Shown here in pieces: positions 26,261 through 35,338 of a stretch of DNA of 64,000 nucleotides. Under the pieces are notes generated by a model. It did no database searches and was not told the DNA's origin. It was given only the letters and a program-made list of their open reading frames with translations. This DNA is from Caballeronia sp. SL2Y3 (GTDB lineage Bacteria > Pseudomonadota > Gammaproteobacteria > Burkholderiales > Burkholderiaceae), in contig NZ_CP084261.1 in assembly GCF_022879575.1 (NCBI RefSeq), positions 1,116,001 through 1,180,000 of the forward strand, read 5' to 3'. The position numbers and the translations under genes were made by a program. The first letter of the stretch is position 1, and each line of letters begins with the position of its first letter.

Positions 26261-26648
26261 TGGCCCCCCATCTCGCGGAAAGTCCGCGCATCTCAGCGAC
26301 AAGCAACCCCATGAACGGCCACGCTTGAAACAGATGCGCACCCCACACATCCCAAAGGGTATTGATCTTCGCGATGTGCGGTTGCTTCGGGTCGTATCGC
26401 ATCTCCACCTTTTCACCCACGCTGACCGGCGACCGACTCTGCGCTACGACCGAGATGCGCTGTCCCTCTAGCGTCGTAAACTCGACCTGCGGATGTTGGC
26501 TATCTGAATTCAGTCTCACCACTTCGCCCGGAACCACCTGCGAAGTTCTCAAGAAATCCGTAGTGGAAGAACGAGCAGGTTGCTGCACAAACCAGATCGC
26601 CGCTCCAATGACGATGGCATATCGCCTGATAAGACGCTTGTTCTTCAT
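26244..26648 (-). CDS. DUF3592-like membrane protein, first copy
   Basis: This 134-residue protein has the same plan as the next gene: N-terminal helix (YAIVIGAAIWFVQQP), beta-domain (GEVVRLNSDSQHPQVEFTTLEGQRISVV, VGEKVEMRYDPKQPHIAKINTLWDVWG) and a C-terminal hydrophobic segment. The two copies share perhaps 40 percent of the aligned core by eye, pointing to tandem duplication followed by divergence. Its ATG overlaps the hcp stop (ATGA), so it is coupled to hcp. Confidence 0.75.
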   Translation of the reverse strand: MKNKRLIRRYAIVIGAAIWFVQQPARSSTTDFLRTSQVVPGEVVRLNSDSQHPQVEFTTLEGQRISVVAQSRSPVSVGEKVEMRYDPKQPHIAKINTLWDVWGAHLFQAWPFMGLLVAEMRGLSARWGASEESD

Positions 26649-27133
26649 CGCGTCAGATCGTATTCCACCGTTGCTTTCGGACCGGGCAGGCCAGCGACGC
26701 CTGCCGCGTACTCGTGCTTGAACTTGGTGAACGAGAGGTCAACCTGTTCGTAGTGTCCAGCCATGCAGCCGTATGGCTTGATACTCATGACCATGACGTT
26801 CTGTAGCGTCAGGCTAAGGAAGGGCTGAGGCGGAAGAAGCTTGCCGACGATGCCTGCCGCTTGCGGCTGTGCGGTCGGCTTGTTGGCCCTCAGCACAGCT
26901 TTGTTTGCCACCTTGTTCAGCACAAGATAGTTCAATAGTCCAGAGGACGCTAGACTCACCTCATGGACAAATGAGAGGTGTCCGACCGACGTTCTCTTGT
27001 GGGGCGACTGGTCGCGCGAATTGCGAAACAACTCCCAATCCCAGCTCACGACCTCGATCTCACCCTCATGGCCGAATACGGTCGACTCTCCGGTGATGCC
27101 GTCAATCTTGATATAGATATTGCTACCTGCCAT
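26645..27133 (-). CDS. hcp: Orphan Hcp-family type VI secretion protein
   Basis: Hcp forms the hexameric tube of the type VI secretion system and can carry effectors. The 162-residue protein begins MAGSNIYIKIDGITGES and contains VSWDWELFRN, then a C-terminal VDLSFTKFKHEYAAG, as in Hcp1-like proteins. No tss genes lie nearby, so this is an orphan copy serving a system encoded elsewhere. GAGGT precedes the ATG; a TTG start one codon earlier is possible. It leads a four-gene operon with overlapping starts. Confidence 0.85.
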   Translation of the reverse strand: MAGSNIYIKIDGITGESTVFGHEGEIEVVSWDWELFRNSRDQSPHKRTSVGHLSFVHEVSLASSGLLNYLVLNKVANKAVLRANKPTAQPQAAGIVGKLLPPQPFLSLTLQNVMVMSIKPYGCMAGHYEQVDLSFTKFKHEYAAGVAGLPGPKATVEYDLTR

Positions 27134-27618
27134 CAACTACCTCTGCCGGTTGTCAAAAAACGTCGGAGCGACGTTCACAGTGTGGTCCATCCAAACCTTA
27201 ATGAACGCACCACCACACAATTTGACGTGACACTACCTGCCGTCCGTTGAATTCAGGACACCTTCCTTTTATCGATTCCTCCCGGGCCATACCCGCGCCC
27301 CGTCCTCGCCATCGACGGCCACGCGGTCCACGTGCGTACGAAGATACTGGAGCGCCTCTACCACGCGCGCGGTCAGTGGGCTATATATGGCTCTGCTTAC
27401 GCGGTCAATCAACCCTGGGGGTAACGGTCGTTGGCCACGCAGCCGAAACGCCGGTTCATGAGACGCGCAACAGCTTGCATCCTGAGGTCGAATCGGTCGG
27501 CCACCGCGGCATGAGCGCCAAGCAATGCGGAAGCTGCCGCCTTCCATGACCCCCGGGGCCGACTCCATTACCGCTAGAATGAAAGCATGCAAAGATTCCA
27601 AGGCCTTGGACCCTCCAA
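27134..27618. other. Intergenic region between hcp and MFS gene
   Basis: This 485-base stretch holds the hcp promoter region at its left, including a perfect palindrome at 27159-27175 (AACGTCG-GAG-CGACGTT) 26 bases upstream of the hcp ATG. The rest contains only short frames without ribosome sites or recognisable products. No tRNA or insertion-sequence end was identified. Confidence 0.6.
27159..27175. promoter_or_regulatory. Perfect palindrome upstream of hcp
   Basis: AACGTCG and CGACGTT are separated by GAG. The position just upstream of the hcp start suits a repressor operator or a short leader hairpin that could affect translation. Confidence 0.35.
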
Positions 27619-29014
27619 ATGAACGGCGGCAACTTCCGCATCACCGCCGCCGTCGTCGCCAGCGCGCTCTTCATGCAAAACATGGACGGCACGATCGTCG
27701 CGACCGCCATCCCGACAATGGCCCGCGATCTCCACGTCGATGCCGTCCATCTGAGCAGCGCCATTACCGCGTATCTTGTCGCGCTGACCGTCTTTATTCC
27801 CGCAAGCGGCTGGGTGGCCGACCGCTTCGGCGCTCGACGCGTCTTCATGTGGGCCATCGCCACGTTCACTCTGGCTTCCATTGCCTGCGCCGCCGCGATG
27901 AACCTGCCGCAGCTGCTCGCGGCGCGCGTTGTTCAAGGACTCGGCGGCGCCATGATGGTCCCCGTCGGCCGCCTCATTCTGTTTCGCGGCGTCAAGCGCG
28001 AAGAATTGCTTCAGGCGACAACATGGCTGACGATGCCCGCGCTCGTCGGTCCGCTTCTCGGTCCGCCGCTCGGCGGCTTCCTCACCGACGCGCTCTCATG
28101 GCGCAGCATCTTCTGGGTCAACGTGCCGGTCGGGTTGGCCGGCCTGCTGCTGACGTGGCGGCTCTTGCCGCCTTCGCCGCCCGAAGCGCGCACGCCGCCG
28201 GACCTGCGGGGCATGGCGCTCTCGGGCGCATCGCTCAGTCTTTTCATGGTCGGGATAGAAAGCGCGGGCCGCCACGTGCTGCCGGACGGCGTGCCGTGGG
28301 TATGCGTCGTCATCGGCGTGCTGCTTTTCAGGGCGACGGTCGTGCATTGCCGAAAGACGCCGAATCCGGCCATCGACTTCTCGCTGCTTTCCATTCCGAC
28401 GTTCCACGCCGCGACCGTGGCGGGCAGTCTCTCGCGCGCGGGTGCCGGCGCATTGCCGTTTCTCGTGCCGCTGACGTTGCAGACGGGGTTCGGCTATAGC
28501 GCGTCGGCGAGCGGACTCGTGACCTTTGCGAGCGCGCTCGGCTCGTTTTGCATGCGGCCGATGACCGCGCTCGCGCTGCAGCACTTTTCCGTACGCACGG
28601 TGCTGTGCGCGGGCAGCGTCTCGTTCGCCGCCGTGCTCGACGTCTGTTCGACGATGTCTCAAGCGTGGCCCGCCAGTGCGATTTTCGCGCTGCTGCTCGT
28701 CGGCGGTCTTGGCCGCTCGCTCAGTTTCGCGACGATGGGCGCGCTCGCGTTCGCCGACGTTCCCAAGTCGCGCCTCGCCGCGGCGACTTCGTTCCAGGGC
28801 ACCGCGCAGCAATTGATGAAGGCGCTCGGCGTGACCGTCGCGGCGGGCACCATTCAGGCCACGGATGCTCGTCTCCGGCAGCGCGCAGACCGAACGGTGG
28901 CAGCTCGCTTGCGGATTCATCGCGACGGCGCTGCTCGTCCTCGCCTCGTTGCCGATGTTCGCGCGACTCTCGGACGACGCCGGCGAAGGCATCTCGGCTT
29001 CCTCGGCGAAGTAA
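27619..29014 (+). CDS. DHA2-family MFS transporter with probable 3' frameshift
   Basis: The protein is a 14-helix drug/proton antiporter type of the DHA2 group: FMQNMDGTIVATAIPTMARDL in helix 1, GWVADRFGARRVF between helices 2 and 3, and GGAMMVPVGRLILFRGV. It stays intact to about residue 415 (VTVAAGTIQAT, near 28863), after which its frame becomes arginine-rich (RLRQRADRTVAAR) and runs on to 29091. In another frame from ATG 28865 the expected last helix is present (CGFIATALLVLASLPMFARLSDD) and ends at 29014. A one-base change near 28864 would restore a normal transporter. The substrate is unknown. Confidence 0.8.
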
Positions 29015-29118
29015 ATTCTTCCGGCTATCGAAACGATTCGTCGTATTTAAGACAAGTGACTGATCACAAAGGACATTTTGTGACGATATAATGCGGCACC
29101 GCTTACCTCGCTAGACCG

Positions 29119-29685
29119 ATGCGCCGCACATTCTTACTCTTCGCCCTCGTTCTGACCTTCGCGAACACCGCCTTCGCTCAGGCAGACCCGCTCGCCGCCA
29201 GCGCCACGAACCCGCAAGAAGTCGTGCAGCAGGACTCCCGCCTCGACGCGGCGCGCCACAAAATCTCCGAAGTCATCACGCGCAAGTTCGGCGTCGCGCG
29301 CGAAAAAGCGCAAACGATAGCGAGCGCGGTCATGGCGTCCGCGTCGAAATACTCGCTGCCGCCGGCGCTGCTGCTCGCCATTATTTCAATCGAATCGCGT
29401 TTCAAGGAAACGGCAGTCGGCGCGAATAACGCAACCGGGCTCATGCAAGTGGTGCCGTCCGCGCACAAGAAGCTCGTGCGCAATGTGGACCTGACGGAGC
29501 CGGAGACGAATATCGAAATCGGCTCGTCCATCCTGCACGGCTATCTGAAATCCGCGCAAGGCGATGTCGACGCCGCGCTCAAGAACTACGGCGGTTCGCG
29601 TGCTTATGCGGAAAAAGTGAGTCTGCGAGCCAAGACGTTCGAGCCTGTGGCGGCTGTTTATTCAGCGTCCGCGCCTGCTCAGTAA
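29119..29685 (+). CDS. Lytic transglycosylase (SLT domain)
   Basis: This 188-residue exported protein has a signal peptide cleaved after NTAFA (residue 20) and a soluble lytic transglycosylase domain. The catalytic glutamate lies in AIISIESRFKE (Glu92), followed by NNATGLMQVVPSAHKK and the ALKNYGGSRAYAEKV block, which are standard SLT motifs. It cleaves peptidoglycan in the periplasm. Small transglycosylases of this kind often assist secretion apparatus, but none is adjacent. Confidence 0.88.
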   Translation: MRRTFLLFALVLTFANTAFAQADPLAASATNPQEVVQQDSRLDAARHKISEVITRKFGVAREKAQTIASAVMASASKYSLPPALLLAIISIESRFKETAVGANNATGLMQVVPSAHKKLVRNVDLTEPETNIEIGSSILHGYLKSAQGDVDAALKNYGGSRAYAEKVSLRAKTFEPVAAVYSASAPAQ

Positions 29686-29805
29686 TAGCTTCTTGTTGTT
29701 TTTCTTGCGCGCCGCCGCGTGGCGGATGCCGCAAACTCCACGGCGATAAAACCCGCTTGCGCGCTGAGATGCGGCATTAGCCGCTTCGATGTTGTTCAAC
29801 TGCTG

Positions 29806-30210
29806 TTACTGCGAGTTGTTGCCGTGCCCCATGCCGCCGGGGCTTTTGCTGCTCGAGCTACCCGTGCTGCCGGGGCCACTGCGTTGCATGGTGCCTTGGC
29901 CCATGCCGTTGTTCGCGCCGTTGTTGCCCATGCCGCTGTTCACGCCGGTACCGCTCGTGCCGTCGCTCGAACCGCCCATGCCGGTGCCGCCCATGCCGAC
30001 GCCGCCGCCCTTGCCCGACGCGCTCGAGCCCGCTCCGGCCGAGCCATTGCCGCCCGCGCCCATTCCGCCTGCCGCGCCCGCGCCGCCGCCACCGCCTGCG
30101 CTACCGCCGCCGCCTGCACCGCCACCGCCGCCGCCCGCCTGCGCATAGACGCCGCCCGACAAGCCCAACACCAGCGCTGAAACCACCAGCTTCGTCCTGA
30201 TCGCTTTCAT
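29806..30210 (-). CDS. Exported glycine-rich low-complexity protein
   Basis: The 134-residue product has a signal peptide (MKAIRTKLVVSALVLGLSGGVYA) and then almost pure Gly/Ala/Ser/Asn low-complexity sequence with GGGG and GMGN repeats. Proteins of this composition are frequent in Burkholderia-type genomes and no function is known. The opposite strand also shows long open frames only because of the repetitive GC-rich composition. Confidence 0.6.
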   Translation of the reverse strand: MKAIRTKLVVSALVLGLSGGVYAQAGGGGGGAGGGGSAGGGGGAGAAGGMGAGGNGSAGAGSSASGKGGGVGMGGTGMGGSSDGTSGTGVNSGMGNNGANNGMGQGTMQRSGPGSTGSSSSKSPGGMGHGNNSQ

Positions 30211-30315
30211 TGCAAGTCTCCAAGAGTTAGCGTGCCGGCCGATGCAGCAACTCGCCACAACGGCCGCATTCATCAAGCGCAAGCAACGTGCCGCATCCGC
30301 CCGGCTCGCGGCGCT

Positions 30316-30681
30316 TCAATAGCCGTAGCCCGCAGGCGCGCACGGGACATAAGCGCGCCGGTAGCCGTCGTAGCAATAGCCGGCCGGCGGCGCGGGCTGC
30401 GCATAAGCTGGTTCCGCATAAGCCGGTTGCGCATAAGCCGGTTGCGCATAAGCCGGTTGCGCATATGCCGGCTGTGCGTACACCGGCTCCGAGTAGGCGG
30501 GCTGGGCATTCGCGACCGACGTGACCAATGCGCCCAGCACCGCGCCGCCGATCAATGCGCCGACGATGGCGCCGCCATCCCCTCCACCATGGCCATGACC
30601 GCCGCCGTGACCGTGTGCAGATGCCTGACCCGCCACGGACAAACTACCGATCATCAACAAGACAAGCGCTGCGCGTTTCAT
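30316..30681 (-). CDS. Exported glycine-zipper protein with AYAQP repeats
   Basis: A signal peptide (cleaved after GQASA) is followed by a His/Gly-rich segment (HGHGGGHGHGGG), a glycine-zipper-like stretch (GAIVGALIGGAVLGALV) and then five-residue repeats of the type AYAQP. The C-terminus has two cysteines (YCYDG and VPCAP). The His-rich block suggests metal binding. The repeats are encoded by 15-base near-identical DNA units. It is 121 residues and its function is unknown. Confidence 0.65.
   Translation of the reverse strand: MKRAALVLLMIGSLSVAGQASAHGHGGGHGHGGGDGGAIVGALIGGAVLGALVTSVANAQPAYSEPVYAQPAYAQPAYAQPAYAQPAYAEPAYAQPAPPAGYCYDGYRRAYVPCAPAGYGY
30400..30492. repeat. Tandem 15-bp repeats inside the AYAQP gene
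   Basis: Units close to GCATAAGCCGGTTGC recur about six times with one or two substitutions and stay in frame, each coding for five residues. Copy number is likely to vary between strains through slippage. Confidence 0.8.
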
Positions 30682-31041
30682 GACTTCTTCTCCGTTCCCG
30701 AATGCCGGGTGTATGGACGCATCTTAAGCAGGCGCTTTGGAAATAACTGCAGCAGTTGGTAACGGTGCATTTCAACGATTACAAATTCGGTTTGCTTCGG
30801 ATTCCGAAGCATACCACGTGACAAGCTCGGGTAGATTTGCCGTCTCGTTACAAAGGCTCTCTTGACTTCGAACCCCTTGCGCACGCTTGCTGGAATCTGC
30901 ACTCCCGACGTTGCATTTGCTCGCACCGGTTACGGTTTGTCACGAAAGCAAGGTCAACGGCGCGCGACCACGCGGCGTTTTCATCGTCACATGCCGATCA
31001 TGGCGTGTCCAAAGAACGCAGGATCATAGGAGTCGAACATC
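30682..31041. other. Divergent intergenic region
   Basis: This 360-base region separates two divergent exported-protein genes. It contains a perfect inverted repeat at 30793-30811 (TGCTTCGG-ATT-CCGAAGCA) and a TAGGAG ribosome site serving the gene at 31042. No additional gene is supported. Confidence 0.55.
30793..30811. promoter_or_regulatory. Palindrome in divergent intergenic region
   Basis: TGCTTCGG and CCGAAGCA form 8-base perfect arms with a three-base centre. It lies about 110 bases from the left gene start, so it is a candidate operator or hairpin without further support. Confidence 0.3.
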
Positions 31042-31515
31042 ATGAAGAAAATCGTCGCTGCTCTCGCATCCACGCTGCTCGTAAGCACTGTCTTCGCGCA
31101 AACGGCCGCATCCGACGCCGCCAAGGCGCAAGTCAAAGCTGATCATGAAAAGGCCGAAGCTCAGGCCACTGCCAACCACAAGAAGACCGATGCTCAACAC
31201 GATGCCGCCAAGGCGCAGGCATCCGCCAACAAGGACAAGGCATCCGCTCAGGACGATGCCAACAAGGAAGCCGCGAAAGTAGCGCAGGCGACCACGCCGG
31301 AGCAAGCCTCCGACGCCCGCGGTGATGCCGCCAAGGCACAGGCGAAAGCCGACAAGAAGAAGCACGCTGCGCAGTCCAAGGCGGACAAGAAGAAGCAGGA
31401 CGCAGCGCAAGATGCCAAGGTGGCGCAAGCCAAAGCCGACAAAGAGAAAGTCGAGGCACAAAGCGACGCAAACAAGGCGGCTGCCGATGCGAAGGTCGAC
31501 GCGGCAAAGAAGTAA
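31042..31515 (+). CDS. Exported Lys/Ala-rich coiled-coil protein
   Basis: After a signal peptide (MKKIVAALASTLLVSTVFA) the 157-residue protein is almost entirely Ala, Lys, Asp and Gln in heptad-like order, with repeats such as ADKKK and KAQA. A long helical rod is expected. Comparable proteins are common in Burkholderiales, with a possible structural or nucleic-acid/envelope role that remains undefined. A strong terminator follows at 31586. Confidence 0.65.
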   Translation: MKKIVAALASTLLVSTVFAQTAASDAAKAQVKADHEKAEAQATANHKKTDAQHDAAKAQASANKDKASAQDDANKEAAKVAQATTPEQASDARGDAAKAQAKADKKKHAAQSKADKKKQDAAQDAKVAQAKADKEKVEAQSDANKAAADAKVDAAKK

Positions 31516-31585
31516 GGGAGGCCGGCGTTATCGCATCGCGCTTTGGGGCGCGTCGGCATAAGCGTCCCGTGCGTTGTGACATCTG

Positions 31586-31608
31586 GCGAGCCTGCGGGCT
31601 CGCTTTTT
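31586..31608 (+). terminator. Rho-independent terminator
   Basis: GCGAGCC pairs with GGCTCGC around a four-base loop, followed by TTTTT at 31604-31608. It ends the transcript of the coiled-coil gene. Confidence 0.85.
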
Positions 31609-31810
31609 CTTTGGCGCTTGCTTGAACCGATTCGATGAAGCCTTCGAATCGCTTCAATTCACTCATGCGTTGGCTCGAAGGCGTCCAGGGCCCAGGCATT
31701 GACGCTGGCGGGCGCGAACGGAGATGACTCGTCCGCCTGTTGCCGGGCTCGCCGCAGAAAATGCAGGCGATAACAGCGCCTGCGGAGATGACGAAAATCG
31801 GGAGACCACC

Positions 31811-32083
31811 ATGTTCGATGCACAATTCGTCGCGACGTTTTTGAATCGTTGTGCTAATCATTCGAGTGATGAAGACTTCGACTCTTACCTTGGCGTGTTG
31901 CGGGAAGGCAATCTGCAGTTCACTCATGAACTGGGCTACGTCGGAACGTCCAGGATTCCCGACATCAACGCCTGTCGTACCGAGTCGCTGATTTTCGGCG
32001 ACGGCTCGCGCGCACTGCGTGTCGCGAAGCCCGATAGCGACACGGGCTGGTCTGCATGGACCGCGCTGCAACCGCTTCCGTGA
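31811..32083 (+). CDS. Small hypothetical protein
   Basis: A 90-residue protein with a GGAGA ribosome site before ATG 31811. It begins MFDAQFVATFLNRCANHSSDEDFDSYLG and is not recognised. The longer in-frame ORF upstream has no ribosome site. It is convergent with the LysR gene seven bases away. Confidence 0.5.
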   Translation: MFDAQFVATFLNRCANHSSDEDFDSYLGVLREGNLQFTHELGYVGTSRIPDINACRTESLIFGDGSRALRVAKPDSDTGWSAWTALQPLP

Positions 32084-32089
32084 AGCGCG

Positions 32090-33040
32090 CTAGATGAGGA
32101 CATCGACCGAGTGCATTGCTCTCTGTATCTCCGGCGTGCTGATCCACGCTGGATCGCGAATGGCGTCGATCAAGCAATCGACAAAGCACTCGGCCGCCGC
32201 GCTGCGCGGCTGTCCCGTTCGCGTGATCACCCCGACGATCGAGTCGTCGAGTTGCTCGCGCAAAGGTATCGCGCAGAGCGATTCGCGTGCCGCGCAGCGT
32301 TCGACGAGCGGCCACGGAAAGATGCTGACCATATCCGTTCTTTTTAGCAACGACACCGCAACCGTCAGCGAATGCAGGAAATGAACGCTGTGTGGCGCCG
32401 GCAAGCCGTGTTTCGCGAACATCGTGTATGGCGCGAGCCCCTCGGTCTCCGGATCGAGTGCGACGAGCCAGTCGGCATCGAGAAGATCGGCAAGCGACCG
32501 GGTCTCACCGCGAGGATGACCTTGCCGCGCGACGACCGCGAGCGTCGTCAGGAAAAGCGGCTTGAACGCGAACTCCGACGCAATCTCGCCCGGCGCCTGA
32601 CGCCCGATGTGGATATCGAGACTGCCGTCGCGCAGGCGCGGATTCGCAATCGCCAGCAATCCCTCGAAAAATTCCAGCTGCACGTGGGGCATGATCCGTC
32701 GAAACCGCAACACGGCTTCGGGCAGGAACGTCATCGCGACCCACGCCGTCACCGCAATTGAAAGCCGTCCGCGCGCCTCGCCCCGCATCGCGTTGACAGC
32801 CTGGTGCGCGCGCTCGATCTGTCCGACGATCAGGCGTGCGTGTTCGAGAAGGGTCCGCCCGTCTGACGTGAGCGTGACTCCGGACGGCGTGCGTGCGACG
32901 AGACGGAGCCTGAGATCGCCTTCGAGCTGTTGGAGGCTTTGCGTGATCGCGGCCGGCGACGCATGGAGCAGCCGCGCGGCGCCACGCACGCTGCCTGTAT
33001 CGGCGACAGCGACGAGCGCGCGAAGCTGGTGGATCTTCAT
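32090..33040 (-). CDS. LysR-family transcriptional regulator
   Basis: A typical LysR protein of 316 residues: the N-terminal winged helix reads MKIHQLRALVAVADTGSVRGAARLLHASPAAITQSLQQLEGDL, followed by a linker and a periplasmic-binding-like effector domain (FLPEAVLRFRRIMPHVQLEFFEGLLA). The ATG at 33040 starts the DNA-binding domain. Effector and targets are unknown; the divergent LysR gene at 33429 is the nearest other regulator. Confidence 0.88.
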   Translation of the reverse strand: MKIHQLRALVAVADTGSVRGAARLLHASPAAITQSLQQLEGDLRLRLVARTPSGVTLTSDGRTLLEHARLIVGQIERAHQAVNAMRGEARGRLSIAVTAWVAMTFLPEAVLRFRRIMPHVQLEFFEGLLAIANPRLRDGSLDIHIGRQAPGEIASEFAFKPLFLTTLAVVARQGHPRGETRSLADLLDADWLVALDPETEGLAPYTMFAKHGLPAPHSVHFLHSLTVAVSLLKRTDMVSIFPWPLVERCAARESLCAIPLREQLDDSIVGVITRTGQPRSAAAECFVDCLIDAIRDPAWISTPEIQRAMHSVDVLI

Positions 33041-33279
33041 GCCGAGCGGCAAGCTGGCGATCCCGGCCCGCACGAAAGCGTCGCCTTCCCCGTCGCGAGA
33101 TTCATCCGATATATGCCGTCAGTGGCGGGCGCGCGCAGTATGGTGAGCGGCCCCTCGTGCACGCTGTAGCCGATGGTTTCGTGCGTGACGAAGAGACGCC
33201 TGTAGTCGGCGCATAGCGCGTAGCGGCCATTCGGCGCGGTCACCGTCGCGGCAATCCGAATGGAGTGAAGCAAACGCAT
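33037..33279 (-). CDS. Possible small ORF upstream of LysR
   Basis: An 80-codon frame ends four bases into the LysR start (ATGA overlap), which is compatible with a leader gene. The product is not recognised and lacks clear ribosome-site support, so it may be spurious. Confidence 0.3.
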   Translation of the reverse strand: MRLLHSIRIAATVTAPNGRYALCADYRRLFVTHETIGYSVHEGPLTILRAPATDGIYRMNLATGKATLSCGPGSPACRSA

Positions 33280-33428
33280 CGGCGAGGTCCTTGACGAAAG
33301 TTTGACGTAAGGATATCGCTGCGACTCGCACTAATAAAATTCGAATTTGTCGCGAGGCTATTCACTTTCGATATACGCTGCGTCGGCGCGACGCGCGGTG
33401 CATCTTCGTTCGACAGATTACGAAACAC

Positions 33429-34346
33429 ATGACCCGACCGTTGAATTTTCAGCTCATCCAGTCATTTCGCGCCGTCGTGCAGCAAGGCACCACCACCGGC
33501 GCAGCAGCGATGCTCAACACGACGCAGCCTTCCATCAGCCGCCGCCTCTCCGAGTTGCAAAGATTCTCGGGCCTCAAACTGTTTGAAGTGCATCAGGGCA
33601 GGTTGAGACCGACAAGCGAAGGGAAGCTGCTGTACAAGACCATTCAGAAGCACTTCGACGGACTCGAGAAAATCGAGTCCGTGGTATCGCTGCTGCGCAA
33701 GTCGGGCACGGGCGCGCTGTGCCTCGGCTGCACGCCCACGCTGGGAGTCGGGCTGCTGCCGCAGGTCGTTCGGGCGTTCAGAACGCAGTTTCCGGAAACC
33801 TACATCAACATTCAGACGCTCGCCACGACGCAACTGACCGACTTGCTGCGCCAGGATCTGTTCGATCTCATTCTGACCACGGGCAAGCTCGACGAGCAGG
33901 ACTTCGGGACGACGGTCGTGAAGACGATGCCGGCCGTATGCGTGCTGCCGCCGGGCCATCGGCTCGAAAGCGAACCGGTGGTACGCGTTGAGATGCTGCG
34001 GTCCGAGCCGTTGCTTTCGCTTGGTGAGATGGACGACCTCACGATCGACATCGAGAACCTGCTTCTCGCGCACGGCATGCCAGCCGAGTTCTCGATTCAG
34101 ACCACTTCGTCGATCACGATCTGCGCGCTGGTGGCAGCCGGCAACGGCGTAGGCATCGTGAACCCATACGTCGCCAACACGTTCGCCGAGAAGTTGTCGA
34201 TCAGGCCGCTCATGCCGTCTATCGACGTCGCCGTGCGCATGGCCATGCCCTTGCACGCGGCTCCGTCTTTGCTGGCGCGCCGCTTCGTCGAAGCGCTCGA
34301 TGCGCATCTGCATACGCTCGGCTCGGATGTGTGCGGACGAGAGTGA
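33429..34346 (+). CDS. LysR-family transcriptional regulator
   Basis: A 305-residue LysR protein with winged helix MTRPLNFQLIQSFRAVVQQGTTTGAAAMLNTTQPSISRRLSELQ and an effector domain containing LCLGCTPTLGVGLLPQVV and VLPPGHRLESEP. The sensor half resembles regulators of amino acid or aromatic catabolism, but the ligand cannot be fixed. It is transcribed divergently from the other LysR region and its likely target operon is not adjacent. Confidence 0.88.
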   Translation: MTRPLNFQLIQSFRAVVQQGTTTGAAAMLNTTQPSISRRLSELQRFSGLKLFEVHQGRLRPTSEGKLLYKTIQKHFDGLEKIESVVSLLRKSGTGALCLGCTPTLGVGLLPQVVRAFRTQFPETYINIQTLATTQLTDLLRQDLFDLILTTGKLDEQDFGTTVVKTMPAVCVLPPGHRLESEPVVRVEMLRSEPLLSLGEMDDLTIDIENLLLAHGMPAEFSIQTTSSITICALVAAGNGVGIVNPYVANTFAEKLSIRPLMPSIDVAVRMAMPLHAAPSLLARRFVEALDAHLHTLGSDVCGRE

Positions 34347-34369
34347 GGCAGCAGTCTATAACGAACTGC

Positions 34370-35338
34370 TCAATGGACGCGCTCGCCACCCGTCTCATGT
34401 TCGACGCCCGCGCGATGCTGGCTCACCGCCGACGCAGCCCTTAACGCGCGCTCGCGCAGCAAGAGCCGCGCGCTATGCACAGCGGTCAGCGCGACTGCGA
34501 TCCATATCGGCCCATACGTTCCTAACTGACTCGCGGTGAACGGTTCGCCGAGCAGCAAGACCGCGACAGCCACCAGCAACACCGGTTCGACATAGCCGAG
34601 AATGCCGAACAGCACGAGCGGCAAATAGCGGCTTGCCCGCAGATAAGAGCCGAGCGCAATCGTGCTCAACGCGCCGAGGCCCGGCAGCAAGACGCTCCAT
34701 AGAAGCGGCGAGTCCGCGACGACGGCGAACGAACCGCGCACGATGAGCGCGATCACGCAGACTGGAGCCAGCATCATCATTTCGATGGCGAACGCCACGA
34801 GCGGATCGACGTTCAGCCGCCGCCGCAGCATGAAATAAGGCGGATAGCCGAGCGACACGACGAGCGTGGGCCAAGCGAACGCACGCGTTATGAAGAACTC
34901 GTGCGCCACGCCGAGCGCAGCCGCTGCCACGCCCGCCCATTGCAGCGCGTCGAGCGGTTCGCGGTAGTAGAGGCGCCCGATGAGAACCATCGCGAGCGGC
35001 AAAAGAAAATAGCCGAGCGACACTTCAAGCGCGCGTCCATGCAGCGGCGCCCACAAGAATATCCATAGCTGCACGCCGAGGAGCGCTGTGCAGACAACGA
35101 AAGCCGCGAGCAGGCGCACGTTTCTGGCGAGGTTCGCCACGAGCGCGCATAATTGCGGCCATCGTTTGGAGAGCGCCACCAGCAGCAGCGCACCCGGCAA
35201 CGTCCAGACAATGCGCCATGCAAAAATGTCGAGTCCGTCGAGCGGCGCAAGCCATTTCGTATAGCCCGACAGGAGCGCGAACAAAGCGGAAGCGGCGACG
35301 GAAAGCGCAATGCCGCGTCCGAGGACATGCTGATTCAT
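34370..35338 (-). CDS. rarD: EamA-family transporter, RarD-like
   Basis: The 322-residue protein has ten predicted helices arranged as two EamA halves. It starts MNQHVLGRGIALSVAASALFALLSGYTKWL and contains LGYFLLPLAMVLIGRLYYREPLDALQW, a RarD-type block. RarD proteins are inner-membrane exporters of unclear substrate. The ATG at 35338 is chosen because upstream in-frame sequence is not RarD-like. Confidence 0.82.
   Translation of the reverse strand: MNQHVLGRGIALSVAASALFALLSGYTKWLAPLDGLDIFAWRIVWTLPGALLLVALSKRWPQLCALVANLARNVRLLAAFVVCTALLGVQLWIFLWAPLHGRALEVSLGYFLLPLAMVLIGRLYYREPLDALQWAGVAAAALGVAHEFFITRAFAWPTLVVSLGYPPYFMLRRRLNVDPLVAFAIEMMMLAPVCVIALIVRGSFAVVADSPLLWSVLLPGLGALSTIALGSYLRASRYLPLVLFGILGYVEPVLLVAVAVLLLGEPFTASQLGTYGPIWIAVALTAVHSARLLLRERALRAASAVSQHRAGVEHETGGERVH

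Noticed and set aside
27247..27549. 100-codon frame between hcp and the MFS gene
   Set aside because: No ribosome site, no homology recognised and composition typical of non-coding DNA.
30400..30492. Possible CRISPR array
   Set aside because: The 15-base units are contiguous coding repeats without spacers.
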